A stretch of DNA of 64,000 bases from Termitidicoccus mucosus (lineage in GTDB: Bacteria; Verrucomicrobiota; Verrucomicrobiia; Opitutales; Opitutaceae): positions 1,240,001 to 1,304,000 of the forward strand of contig NZ_CP109796.1 in the NCBI RefSeq assembly GCF_038725785.1, in the 5' to 3' direction. A program made the position numbers and the translations under genes. The notes below the pieces were generated by a model. That model ran no database searches. It was not told where the DNA came from and was given only the letters and a program-made list of their open reading frames with translations. This document shows, piece after piece, positions 27,551 to 34,972 of the stretch. Position 1 is the stretch's first letter; every line of letters begins with the position of its first letter.

Positions 27551-28633
27551 TCAAAGTTTCACCGGTTCTCCGGACCGTGCAGATGCATAGGCGCCATCGA
27601 TGATTTTCATCAGGATGAGCGCCTGGTCAGGCGTATTGAGGGGGCTCTCCGTTCCCTCGATGCTGCGCACGAAATTCCGCGCGGAGCGCACACGCCCCAT
27701 ATCGGGATCACTTTCCACCGTCACCACCCGGTTGCTCGAGCGCCCGTGATCCTGTGTGTAGAATTCACATAAGTCGGTCGCAGTCGCATCCACCCCGTCG
27801 GCGCCGTATAAACGGCGCAGCATGCCACCGGCCTTTGTCCCTTGGAACGCCGCCGAAACTTCCTCGCGCTGCACCATTTCGGCCCAAGATATCTGAAATG
27901 ACAGCGCCTGTCCTGTCTTGAAGCTGACAAACCCGTGGGCGGCAGTCTCAACATCATTCACTCCGTTGACGGCATCCGGTATGCCCCACGGCCCCTTGAA
28001 CGTCCTGTCCGTGATGAAATCATCAAACGTCCGGGCAAGCACCCAAGCGGGTTCAGGATAGCCCATCAGATACATGCTCAAATCAATCATGTGCAGCAAA
28101 TCGACCAGCGCCCCGCCCCCGGACAAAACCTTGTTGGTAAACCATCCTCCAAACCCCGGAATGCCAGTGCGGCGGACCCATTTCGCCTGGGCGGAATTAA
28201 TGCGGCCTGCTTCCCCATTCTTGACATAGTCCATCATTGCGACGCTTTCGGGGCGCGCCCGGTTGTTGAAATTGAACATCAGCGTGCGCTTGTTCCTTTC
28301 AGCAAGCCCTTTCATCTCTGCCATTTCAAGCGCATTCAATGCGGGAGGTTTCTCGCAAAACACATGCTTGCCCGCCGCCAGCGCCTGCAATGTCAGCGGC
28401 GCATGATATTTATTGGGCACGATGACGGACACCGCGTTCAACTCCGGCAACGCGGCAAACATGGATTCCGCATCGCCAAATACCCGGGAGACTCCATGCG
28501 CCGCGGCGGCGCTTCTGGCAACAGCCTCGTTCGGATCGCACAATGCGACGACCTCGGCCCCTGCCTGCCGGAACCCGGCGATATGATAGGCGGCCATTCC
28601 ACCTGCCCCGATGATCCCAATCTTTATACCCAT
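27551..28633 (-). CDS. Gfo/Idh/MocA-family oxidoreductase
   Basis: A 360-residue cytoplasmic NAD(P)-dependent oxidoreductase. The Rossmann motif is at the N terminus (IKIGIIGAGGMAAYHIAGF), the catalytic-lysine motif EKP occurs in GKHVFCEKPPALNALEM (near residue 95), and the substrate domain contains SGGGALVDLLHMIDLSMYL with the conserved Asp/His pair. Members act on sugars, inositols and sugar acids. It lies between a hydroxyacid dehydrogenase (50 bp upstream) and the CE7 esterase (30 bp downstream), so it belongs to the operon that starts at 29721. Confidence 0.92.
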   Translation of the reverse strand: MGIKIGIIGAGGMAAYHIAGFRQAGAEVVALCDPNEAVARSAAAAHGVSRVFGDAESMFAALPELNAVSVIVPNKYHAPLTLQALAAGKHVFCEKPPALNALEMAEMKGLAERNKRTLMFNFNNRARPESVAMMDYVKNGEAGRINSAQAKWVRRTGIPGFGGWFTNKVLSGGGALVDLLHMIDLSMYLMGYPEPAWVLARTFDDFITDRTFKGPWGIPDAVNGVNDVETAAHGFVSFKTGQALSFQISWAEMVQREEVSAAFQGTKAGGMLRRLYGADGVDATATDLCEFYTQDHGRSSNRVVTVESDPDMGRVRSARNFVRSIEGTESPLNTPDQALILMKIIDGAYASARSGEPVKL

Positions 28634-28683
28634 GATTTATTGATTGTGAAAGATTGTTATATGCTGAATGCTGCGCCGGACAG

Positions 28684-29721
28684 TTACTCAATCGGTTTGC
28701 TCCGCAGCTTGGAAACGGTCTCCCATTGGGCGCGCTGGCAGCGCTGCGGTGCCAGCCCGCGCAACACCAACTCCAGATCGTCCACCACCAGTTGGCCCAT
28801 CCACGGCCAGATTTCGGGAATGTTGCCCGCGCGATGAGCCTGCAGGACGGTGTTGGGCGTGCGCCTGGCCCGGTGGCCGGCTGGAATCGGCTCATCGGGC
28901 CATACATCGATGGCGGCACGGATGCGGCCTGATTCCGCCGCGTCAAGCAACTCGTCGAAGTTTACTATGCCGGCGCGACTGGCGAGGACGACGATCCCGC
29001 CTTTCTGCATCTTGTCGAAATAGGCGCGGCCGATTTTTCCCATGTTCTCCGTCGTCGTGGCGGCCATGAGGAACACGACCGCCGCCCGTTCGAAGCACTC
29101 GTCCAGCGTGGCGGGCGTGACATTCATTTCACGCAACGCGCTCGGGTGAATCCAAGGATCGTTGACCAGTATTTCCCCGCCAAAGGGACGCAGGAGAGGG
29201 AGCAGCGCGCGCCCGACATTGCCGCAGCCCACGAGAGCCAGCGGGCGTCCATGCAGCAGAATGGAATCATGGTTGTCGCCCTCGCCATACAATGTTTCAT
29301 TGCCTGCCCGGACGGCCGCATCGGCCTGATGAATGCGGCGTGCCGCCGACAGGGCCAGCCCCAGCGACATTTCAGCCACGGGCTTGGCGAAAACCGGAGC
29401 GGTTGACAGCACGTGGATGCCGCGCCGGTGGCATTCAATATAATCGATATTCGGAAGAAAATTGCTCTCCACATTAAACACCACTTTCAATTTCTTGGCG
29501 CGCTCCAGCCTCTCGCGCGGAAGCGCGGACTGCCCCACAATGGCCGTGACCTCCGGCAGATATCGCTCGATGTGCGCGTCGGACGCGGGCGCGCCATCAT
29601 GCCAGATGACATCGCCAAGTGATTCGAGGCGTCGCTTGGTCTCGGAATTAAACAAAACATCAATCCGGCGCGGATGCGGATCGAACATTATGAGGGGACG
29701 GGGGGATGATCTTGTTTCCAT
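28684..29721 (-). CDS. D-2-hydroxyacid dehydrogenase family protein
   Basis: A 345-residue NAD-dependent enzyme; the ATG at 29721 keeps the first strand RPLIMFDPHPRR, while an internal ATG at 29688 would cut it. The NAD motif is seen in RPLALVGCGNVGRALLPLL. A region VVLASRAGIVNFDELL stands where VNxxRGxxVDExAL is usual, and TVLQAHRAGNIPEI carries the catalytic His, both somewhat diverged. It is the first gene of the long minus-strand operon, about 83 bp from the palindromic operator at 29804-29817. It probably reduces or oxidises a 2-keto/2-hydroxy acid in the uronate pathway. Confidence 0.88.
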   Translation of the reverse strand: METRSSPRPLIMFDPHPRRIDVLFNSETKRRLESLGDVIWHDGAPASDAHIERYLPEVTAIVGQSALPRERLERAKKLKVVFNVESNFLPNIDYIECHRRGIHVLSTAPVFAKPVAEMSLGLALSAARRIHQADAAVRAGNETLYGEGDNHDSILLHGRPLALVGCGNVGRALLPLLRPFGGEILVNDPWIHPSALREMNVTPATLDECFERAAVVFLMAATTTENMGKIGRAYFDKMQKGGIVVLASRAGIVNFDELLDAAESGRIRAAIDVWPDEPIPAGHRARRTPNTVLQAHRAGNIPEIWPWMGQLVVDDLELVLRGLAPQRCQRAQWETVSKLRSKPIE

Positions 29722-29803
29722 AGAATAAAGCAGATGGCGAAAAGGGCGGGATAAACCGGGAAGACAGTGATTCCGGCATCGCGCACTCGCAATTATGTTT
29801 GTT

Positions 29804-29817
29804 TTCTACGCGTAGAA
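29804..29817. promoter_or_regulatory. LacI-type palindromic operator in divergent promoter region
   Basis: TTCTACGCGTAGAA is a perfect 14-bp palindrome identical to the site at 806-819. It lies in the 188-bp gap between the divergent hydroxyacid dehydrogenase (start 29721) and the secreted protein (start 29910), so it can control both arms. The identity of two sites 29 kb apart supports a shared repressor. Confidence 0.75.
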
Positions 29818-29849
29818 CAAGGTCCGCCAAATCGGGACTGTGATTTTGA

Positions 29850-29863
29850 TTCTACGTGTAGCA
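29850..29863. promoter_or_regulatory. Imperfect second LacI-type operator
   Basis: TTCTACGTGTAGCA matches the palindrome of 29804-29817 at 12 of 14 positions and starts 46 bp after it. Two sites in one promoter region would allow cooperative binding or a short loop. It is 46 bp upstream of the ATG at 29910. Confidence 0.5.
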
Positions 29864-29909
29864 ATCCACCTCTGTTGCCCATGGTGCCGGAGGAGAAAAG
29901 ATATTTTCC

Positions 29910-30713
29910 GTGAAAACAAAATTACTCCTCGCTCTGGCCATCTCCCCCCTGCTTCTCTTCGCCGCCTCCGCCAAAACTACCGTGGTATCGGTTGATTTTG
30001 GTAAGGCCGAAGTTTCGGCAAAAACCTCAAACAACACCGTAAGCTCACCCAATGCCGTCGGCGGTCCGGATCTGGTCTGGCGGCAGGCGACCGCCTCGAA
30101 CGGGAATACCCTGGCGCTTCTGAAAAAACAAAATGGAAAGGGCGCCGCCCTGAAGCTGGACACACACAAATACCCACATCAGAAATATTATACAACATTC
30201 AAACAAGTGGATCTGGGTGTCGGCGAAACAATAACCCTGTCCTTTTCCTATCAATTTATCGGGAAACCGACCGAGGGCAATGAGACATTTCGCTTCGGCC
30301 TGTATCTGAAAATCGGCGAGGATACCGGCAAATACAAAGGCGTGAACTGCTACACGTCCGGCGCGGCGAACCGCAAGGTCATCATCGGGACGGAGCAGGG
30401 CACGGAGCCGCCCATCCTTGGCGGAAAGGATCTCGGCGGAAAGGCAAACCCGGAGGGTTCCATTGCCAGCGGCACCAAGGAGCATGCGGTTGTTTACAAA
30501 ATCACCCGGATAAGTGAAACCGCGCTGCGCGCCACTCTGTGGTTCGACGGCAGGGAAATTGTGACCGGCAACGGAATCCCCGACGATCCCGACTATGCCT
30601 GGCGTTTCACCGAGCGCGGTGGCGCGATTTTCTCCTTCGATACGCTGGCCTTCGGCTACGGCGAGGAACGGGTTCCGTGTATGATCAGCGACGTCAAGAT
30701 CACCATCGAGTGA
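29910..30713 (+). CDS. Secreted protein of unknown function
   Basis: A 267-residue exported protein with a clear signal peptide (MKTKLLLALAISPLLLFAAS). The mature protein begins TTVVSVDFGKAEV and is predicted mostly beta, with strands such as ETITLSFSYQF and a late LAFGYGEERVPCMISDVKI, resembling jelly-roll or LamG-like carbohydrate-binding modules. I do not recognise a specific family. The gene is first in the plus arm driven from the operator-bearing region and is separated from the glycoside hydrolase by a terminator-like hairpin, so it may be made in excess of it. A surface carbohydrate-binding role is a guess from context. Confidence 0.7.
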   Translation: MKTKLLLALAISPLLLFAASAKTTVVSVDFGKAEVSAKTSNNTVSSPNAVGGPDLVWRQATASNGNTLALLKKQNGKGAALKLDTHKYPHQKYYTTFKQVDLGVGETITLSFSYQFIGKPTEGNETFRFGLYLKIGEDTGKYKGVNCYTSGAANRKVIIGTEQGTEPPILGGKDLGGKANPEGSIASGTKEHAVVYKITRISETALRATLWFDGREIVTGNGIPDDPDYAWRFTERGGAIFSFDTLAFGYGEERVPCMISDVKITIE

Positions 30714-30738
30714 TTTGATGACAACTTCCGGCGCCGCT

Positions 30739-30776
30739 GGCGTGGCATGGAGCCTTCCCATGCCACGCTCATTTTT
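30739..30776 (+). terminator. Terminator-like hairpin between secreted protein and glycoside hydrolase
   Basis: GCGTGGCATGG (30740-30750) pairs perfectly with CCATGCCACGC (30758-30768) around a 7-base loop, and TTTTT follows at 30772-30776. It starts 26 bp after the stop of the gene at 29910 and ends 23 bp before the ATG at 30799. It would lie inside the coding region if an upstream start (30718) were used, which argues for 30799. Confidence 0.7.
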
Positions 30777-30798
30777 AACCAGGCAGCCGCTTGCCCTC

Positions 30799-32961
30799 AT
30801 GAGATTCATATTTGCGGGATTCGCCCTGGTTCTGCTTGCGCCGGTATTTTGGGGAAACGAAAGCACGACCACCTCAACTCTGCCTAGAATGCGGGTGACG
30901 CCCAAAGGAGTGGAAACGTCCTTCGAAGTGATTGGAGAATTCGTCATTGGGCATCCGGTTCTTGTCCCACGCAGAAATAATCATAATGGGCTGGCGCCCA
31001 TACCGGAGCTGGAAAGCGCCACGAGGGCGAAGCTCCGTTACGCAAACGGCGCCTGCATGGACATCGAGATCAGCGGTTCCCGCATCCGCTATGCGATGGA
31101 AAACTTCGTCGAGGATTCAGGCGGACTGCGGTTCACTTTGTTGCTTCCGCCGCGGTTTGGCGTGGGCGGCGCATATTATATTGGGGACGGGACATCGCGC
31201 CCTTTCCCTCTCATAAAAGAGCAGCAGATACTGGCCCAGAAAAATGCTTCGATCATTACGTTTCTCGACCCTTCGGGGGAAGGATTTTCCATTCTCACTC
31301 CGGAAGGATTCCATGAAATCCAGGATTACCGTGTTTTTGACCAGCCCGCGCTGGCATGGATTTATAATTACCAATTCGGTAAATATTCCAAACGAACGGG
31401 TTTCGTTTTTGATATCACATCGCTTTCGCCACTCCCTGACGCCACCCCGCCTCCGCGGTTCATTATTGATCGCTTCGGTCAATATGCGGTTCTCGATTTC
31501 CCCGAAAAAATCACGGACGAACGCCAGCTCCGGGAAGACGCGGACCGCGAGGCGACCGACCTGGCCGCCATTGCGTCAACGCCACGCGATTCATGGGGCG
31601 GCCTTCCCGGCAGTCGCGAAAGCTACAATCTTCGCGCCACCGGTTTTTTTCGCGCCGGCCATGCCGGGGGACGCCATGTGCTGGTCACACCCGAAGGCAA
31701 TGTATTTTATCAACTCGGAGTCTGCTGCGTCATGCCCGACGAAGGCATGACGGTGGTGCGCGGGCGCGAGTGTATTTTTGAATGGTTGCCGCCAGCCAAA
31801 GGGGGCTTTAAGGCGGCATGGCAGAACGGAGATCCCTCCACCGGAATCGTTTCATTCCATGTGGCCAACATTATCCGCAAATACGGCTCGCCCTATGATG
31901 ATGAGGCATGGTCCGGGCGCGCTGTAAAACGCCTTCGCGCCTGGGGCTTCAATTCCGCCGGAGCATGGTCACGACTTACGAAAACCATGAAGGCGGTCCA
32001 TTTCGCGGGGACACCCCAGCTTCCGCTCGAGCCGTGGATGGCGCCTGGATTGCGTCCGATGCAGGGTGCCGAGCGTACCTACGACCCGTTTCAAGCCGGT
32101 GTCGAGGAGGTCATCGACCAAGCGTTCGCCGCGCAGGTCGCCCCCCATGCCGATGATCCGGCGATCATCGGCTGGTTTATTGAAAACGAAGTGCTCTATG
32201 AAAACATTTCCAAAGCCGTCCCATCCCAGAGAAGCGACTCTCCGTCCAAGCTCCGCCTTGTCCAGTTATTACGGGAAAAATACGAGGGAGATATCACACG
32301 CTTCAATGTCGCCTGGGGCCTGACATGCACCGGGTCGCCTGAATCTCCCGCGGATTTTGATGCGCTCAAGGATATCACCCTCTTTGTTGCCACGCCGGAC
32401 GCGGCCGCCGACATGCGCGACTTTATGCGACTTTTCCTTGAAGCACATTACGCCCGGGTGGAACGTCTTTTTCGCAAACATGCCCCCAATCATCTCCTCC
32501 TGGGATCTCGCTGGCAGCCCGGCACGGCCAGTGATGAGCAACTCGTCCGCATCGCCGCCCGGCACGCGGACATTGTGAGCGTTAATTATTACACGCGAAC
32601 GATTGCCCCTGATTTTTTGCATTACGTGCATGAATGGAGTGACGGCAAGCCGCTGCTCCTGAGTGAGTGGCATTATACGGCAACCGACCAAGGGCTCGGT
32701 GGCCATATGGAGGTGCCCAATCAAAAAGAACGTGGTCTTGCCTACCGCAATTATGTGGAAAACACCGCCGTGCTGCCTTTCGTGGTAGGTCACCAATGGT
32801 TCGCCTATGCCGACCAACCCGCCACCGGACGCTGGTTCGAAGGTTTGAACGGCGAAGCCGCCAACACCGGCCTCGTCAATGTTGCAGACCGTCCATATCT
32901 TGAATTCATTATGGAGTGCAAAAAGACAAATAACACCATCTACGACCTCATGTTTCGGTAG
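30799..32961 (+). CDS. Secreted clan GH-A glycoside hydrolase (agarase/beta-galactosidase-like)
   Basis: A 720-residue exported protein from the ATG at 30799, which directly begins a signal peptide (MRFIFAGFALVLLAPVFWG). An N-terminal beta domain is followed by the sequence WGGLPGSRESYNLRATGFFR and a TIM barrel with RLRAWGFNSAGAWS. The expected acid/base is Glu464 in GWFIENEVLY (Asn-Glu pair) and the nucleophile Glu623 in LLLSEWHYT, the clan GH-A pattern. Similar layouts occur in agarase-like and GH5/GH42-type enzymes. It lies behind the operator region at 29.8 kb. The bond it cleaves cannot be named from sequence. Confidence 0.85.
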   Translation: MRFIFAGFALVLLAPVFWGNESTTTSTLPRMRVTPKGVETSFEVIGEFVIGHPVLVPRRNNHNGLAPIPELESATRAKLRYANGACMDIEISGSRIRYAMENFVEDSGGLRFTLLLPPRFGVGGAYYIGDGTSRPFPLIKEQQILAQKNASIITFLDPSGEGFSILTPEGFHEIQDYRVFDQPALAWIYNYQFGKYSKRTGFVFDITSLSPLPDATPPPRFIIDRFGQYAVLDFPEKITDERQLREDADREATDLAAIASTPRDSWGGLPGSRESYNLRATGFFRAGHAGGRHVLVTPEGNVFYQLGVCCVMPDEGMTVVRGRECIFEWLPPAKGGFKAAWQNGDPSTGIVSFHVANIIRKYGSPYDDEAWSGRAVKRLRAWGFNSAGAWSRLTKTMKAVHFAGTPQLPLEPWMAPGLRPMQGAERTYDPFQAGVEEVIDQAFAAQVAPHADDPAIIGWFIENEVLYENISKAVPSQRSDSPSKLRLVQLLREKYEGDITRFNVAWGLTCTGSPESPADFDALKDITLFVATPDAAADMRDFMRLFLEAHYARVERLFRKHAPNHLLLGSRWQPGTASDEQLVRIAARHADIVSVNYYTRTIAPDFLHYVHEWSDGKPLLLSEWHYTATDQGLGGHMEVPNQKERGLAYRNYVENTAVLPFVVGHQWFAYADQPATGRWFEGLNGEAANTGLVNVADRPYLEFIMECKKTNNTIYDLMFR

Positions 32962-33079
32962 CATAAACCAATTTCATCTGACAGACCATCAGCCGACTTA
33001 GATATTATCCCTAAATACAGATTGAAGCAGGCAGCAGGGTGAGGAAGCATGGAGGGATGAGCAGAACCAAGCCGTGGAT

Positions 33080-33176
33080 ATCTCACCCCGGCGCGCCTCG
33101 CAAACGCCGCCTGCGTCATCCCGCTGCCCCGGTGCTCCTCGCGGCGTCGCGCCGGCATGAACCGCCGGATATGCAT
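33080..33176 (-). pseudogene. Possible IS66-type accessory-ORF remnant
   Basis: On the minus strand one frame reads RREEHRGSGMTQAAFARRAG followed by VRYP before the similarity is lost. This resembles the N-terminal helix-turn-helix of IS66-group TnpA proteins, which usually read roughly as SGxTQAAFxRxxGxxYxTFxxW. Downstream, the expected Trp-containing segment appears only in another frame. About 30 residues remain, with no transposase and no recognisable ends. Confidence 0.35.
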
Positions 33177-33243
33177 ACCAACATACTTTATGTGAAAATA
33201 ATCGACCGCAGAAACTTCCGGTGCGTGTGCCGCGCTGGATTGA

Positions 33244-33276
33244 ATCGGCTAAACTTCGCAAAAAATTCGGCGAAAC
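33244..33276. promoter_or_regulatory. Paired AraC-type repeats, downstream pair
   Basis: Two copies of the motif GTTYMGCCGAW (minus-strand reading; plus strand TCGGCTAAAC at 33245 and TCGGCGAAAC at 33267) are spaced 22 bp apart. A closely matching pair lies upstream of the AraC gene at 34340-34381. This pair falls behind the AraC stop, between convergent genes, where no target gene is visible. Confidence 0.45.
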
Positions 33277-33300
33277 CTGTCACCGCGTGTCGCTTGAGAG

Positions 33301-34269
33301 TCATGCATCTCTGGCCAGTGAGAATCGGGCATGTCCCGTTGGGTCGTCAGTTTTCCTCGATTCGATATTTTGCTCATGCCGCGCGCGGATCTCTCGCGGC
33401 AGGCATCCGAGCACGCGGCGAAACCATCGGGCCATGAGCGTGTCGTCCGAGAAGCCGCATTGCAGCGCGATGTCGATCTCCTTTTCATCGCTGATCCGCA
33501 GCAGTGCTTCGGCTTTTTCCACCCGCCGCCTCATCACATAATGATGGGGTGAGACACCAAAGGTTTGTTTGAACAGGCGGCTGAAATAACCCGGGCTCAC
33601 GTTGCAGACCTGCGCCAAGGTTGCCAGGCTGAGTTCGTCAGCGAGGTGCTCGTCAATATAGCGCGTCAGAGATGCGGCTGTCTTCTCTGAGAATCGGCCC
33701 CTCTGCAATGGCCTGGGGTCCGCTTTGAATAGCGCCCGCAGAAGGTGAGTGGCCAGAGTGGTGCCCATCGACTCGATGTAGAGTCCGTGCGCCGCATCCT
33801 CCCCACGACACAACGGGCGAAACGCTTTGACGAGAGGACCGACCAGGGAGTCACGACCGACGAGTCGCGAGAGGGAGAGGATCGTGAACCCGGCTTTGTC
33901 CGGGCCGAGCGTGTCGAGCACAAAGGCCGGCTCGCAGTAGAGCATGACCCGGTCCGAATGCTCACCGCAGATCCCGGAGTGCCGGGTCTGGCCGGGAATA
34001 ACCCACACCGCCGGCCCCTGCACCATAAACTCCTGCCAGCCGTGCTTCAGGCTTTGGAGCCGGATCAGGCACTCGACCGGATCGAGCAGGCAAAAGAGCT
34101 GATCCTGGACATGAACGTGCGCGCTCCATGCGTGCGGCCCGCTGCGGTCGCAATACACGCTCACGCCGCGTCCTGGATATGGGCGGCGATAACCGTGAAC
34201 GGCAGGTGGTAGAGCAACAGGGTTGGGCGAAGCTTTGTGGGCACACCCTGAGCAGGGAGCGTCGGTCAT
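33301..34269 (-). CDS. AraC-family transcriptional regulator
   Basis: A 322-residue cytoplasmic regulator. The first two thirds form an AraC-type sensing domain (SVYCDRSGPHAWSAHVHVQD with cupin-like His residues). The C-terminal ~100 residues hold two helix-turn-helix units: LSLATLAQVCNVSPGYFSRL followed by FKQTFGVSPHHYVMRRRVEK, and EKEIDIALQCGFSDDTLMAR. The start codon follows GAGG, itself eight bases after a perfect terminator hairpin, so the upstream leader must cross that hairpin. Paired 21-bp repeats in the upstream region are likely its own binding sites. Target genes are unknown; it may act on the neighbouring RT-like gene group. Confidence 0.9.
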   Translation of the reverse strand: MTDAPCSGCAHKASPNPVALPPAVHGYRRPYPGRGVSVYCDRSGPHAWSAHVHVQDQLFCLLDPVECLIRLQSLKHGWQEFMVQGPAVWVIPGQTRHSGICGEHSDRVMLYCEPAFVLDTLGPDKAGFTILSLSRLVGRDSLVGPLVKAFRPLCRGEDAAHGLYIESMGTTLATHLLRALFKADPRPLQRGRFSEKTAASLTRYIDEHLADELSLATLAQVCNVSPGYFSRLFKQTFGVSPHHYVMRRRVEKAEALLRISDEKEIDIALQCGFSDDTLMARWFRRVLGCLPREIRARHEQNIESRKTDDPTGHARFSLARDA

Positions 34270-34276
34270 GACCTCG

Positions 34277-34309
34277 AAAAATGCCCGCGCGGCTCGGCGC
34301 GGGCATTTT
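34277..34309 (-). terminator. Strong hairpin terminator, also leader of the AraC gene
   Basis: AAAATGCCCGCGC (34278-34290) and GCGCGGGCATTTT (34297-34309) form a perfect 13-bp stem around the loop GGCTCG. On the minus strand the second arm runs into TTTTT (34281-34277). It starts eight bases after the stop of the ORF at 34317 and ends eight bases before the AraC ATG at 34269. It would end the long minus-strand transcript, or attenuate AraC expression. Confidence 0.85.
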
Positions 34310-34316
34310 GATGACT

Positions 34317-34505
34317 CTACCGGACAAATCGCCGCACGTATCGGCTGAACTTACCAAAATATCGGCTAAACTTATCATTTGGGGATGTGATGACCGCCGC
34401 CTGGCCGGCGCGGCACAGCCGGAGGCCGGCCTCGTCATGGATCAGGCAGGTATGGAAGGGCATCGCTTGATGGCTCAGAGCTCCGAGCAGTCCGAGCAGC
34501 TTCAT
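34317..34505 (-). CDS. Small ORF of 62 residues, translationally coupled
   Basis: The ATG at 34505 overlaps the stop of the receiver-like gene by four bases (ATGA), with GGAG 12 bases upstream of it. The protein starts MKLLGLLGALSHQAMPFHTC and ends with a 7-residue repeat (KFSRYFG KFSRYVR). That repeat is encoded by the 21-bp DNA repeats proposed as AraC binding sites, so selection could be on DNA, on protein or on both. The reading frame ends eight bases before the terminator, which is what a real last gene would look like. No family recognised. Confidence 0.5.
   Translation of the reverse strand: MKLLGLLGALSHQAMPFHTCLIHDEAGLRLCRAGQAAVITSPNDKFSRYFGKFSRYVRRFVR
34340..34381. promoter_or_regulatory. 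Paired 21-bp repeats, candidate AraC binding sites
   Basis: Two directly adjacent 21-bp units start at 34340 and 34361 and agree at 15 of their first 17 bases (ATCGGCTRAACTTAYCA). Direct repeats with 21-bp spacing are the form used by AraC-family activators. They lie 71 bp upstream of the AraC start. The same motif recurs as a pair at 33244-33276. Confidence 0.6.
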
Positions 34506-34972
34506 GCCGATGTTTCTCCACCGGTGTGAGCGCTCCGGCCGGCCGCCGCGAGGACGGCGGTTTTGAGGTCGGTGTGATTTTCGGGCATGAGCAGCAGGAA
34601 AGGCACGTCGAATTTCTCATAATGCTGTCGCTCGATCTCGGAGATTTCCTCGACGCCGATGGCGAGGATCATGTCCTTGCCGCCGGCTTCGCGCAGGGCG
34701 CGCACCACGCGCAGGCCGGAGTCCCCCGCCGTCTGGTGGTGATCGACGACGATCACGTCGAAGGGCGCGGACTGCGCATGGGACTTCTCGACCAGCGTCA
34801 CGGCCTGCGCCGCGTTGTCCGCGTAGATCCACACGCACTCCACGTCCTGCATCAGATACCAGATCGTTCGGCGCGACAGCCAGTGCGACTCCACGTAGAG
34901 CAGACGCAATGGAAAGGTTTTGGGCGCATGGCCGGAGACGGCAGGGTCAGGAGGGTGGGTGGATTCGTTCAT
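34502..34972 (-). CDS. Degenerate response-regulator receiver-domain protein
   Basis: A 156-residue protein from the ATG at 34972, which shares one base with the stop of the gene before it. The fold pattern is that of a CheY-like receiver: LRLLYVESHWLSRRTIWYLM (strand 1/helix 1), FDVIVVDHHQTAGDSGLRVV with the probable phospho-acceptor Asp, KDMILAIGVEE, and VPFLLLMPENHTDL. The acidic pair normally at the end of strand 1 is E-S here, and the conserved Lys before Pro is replaced (LMPEN). It therefore probably lacks normal phosphotransfer and may act as a pseudo-receiver. No output domain is attached. Confidence 0.65.
   Translation of the reverse strand: MNESTHPPDPAVSGHAPKTFPLRLLYVESHWLSRRTIWYLMQDVECVWIYADNAAQAVTLVEKSHAQSAPFDVIVVDHHQTAGDSGLRVVRALREAGGKDMILAIGVEEISEIERQHYEKFDVPFLLLMPENHTDLKTAVLAAAGRSAHTGGETSA

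Larger units (their letters stand above)
32962..33300. other. Gene-free stretch with remnants between convergent genes
   Basis: This 339-bp gap separates the 3' ends of the glycoside hydrolase and the AraC gene. It holds a decayed IS-like fragment (listed separately) and a pair of AraC-type repeats at 33244-33276. No intact coding sequence, tRNA or terminator was seen. Confidence 0.6.

Noticed and set aside
32940-33176. Minus-strand open frame of 78 codons as an intact small gene
   Set aside because: Only the first part resembles an IS66-type accessory protein; the rest shifts frame, so it is listed as a remnant.
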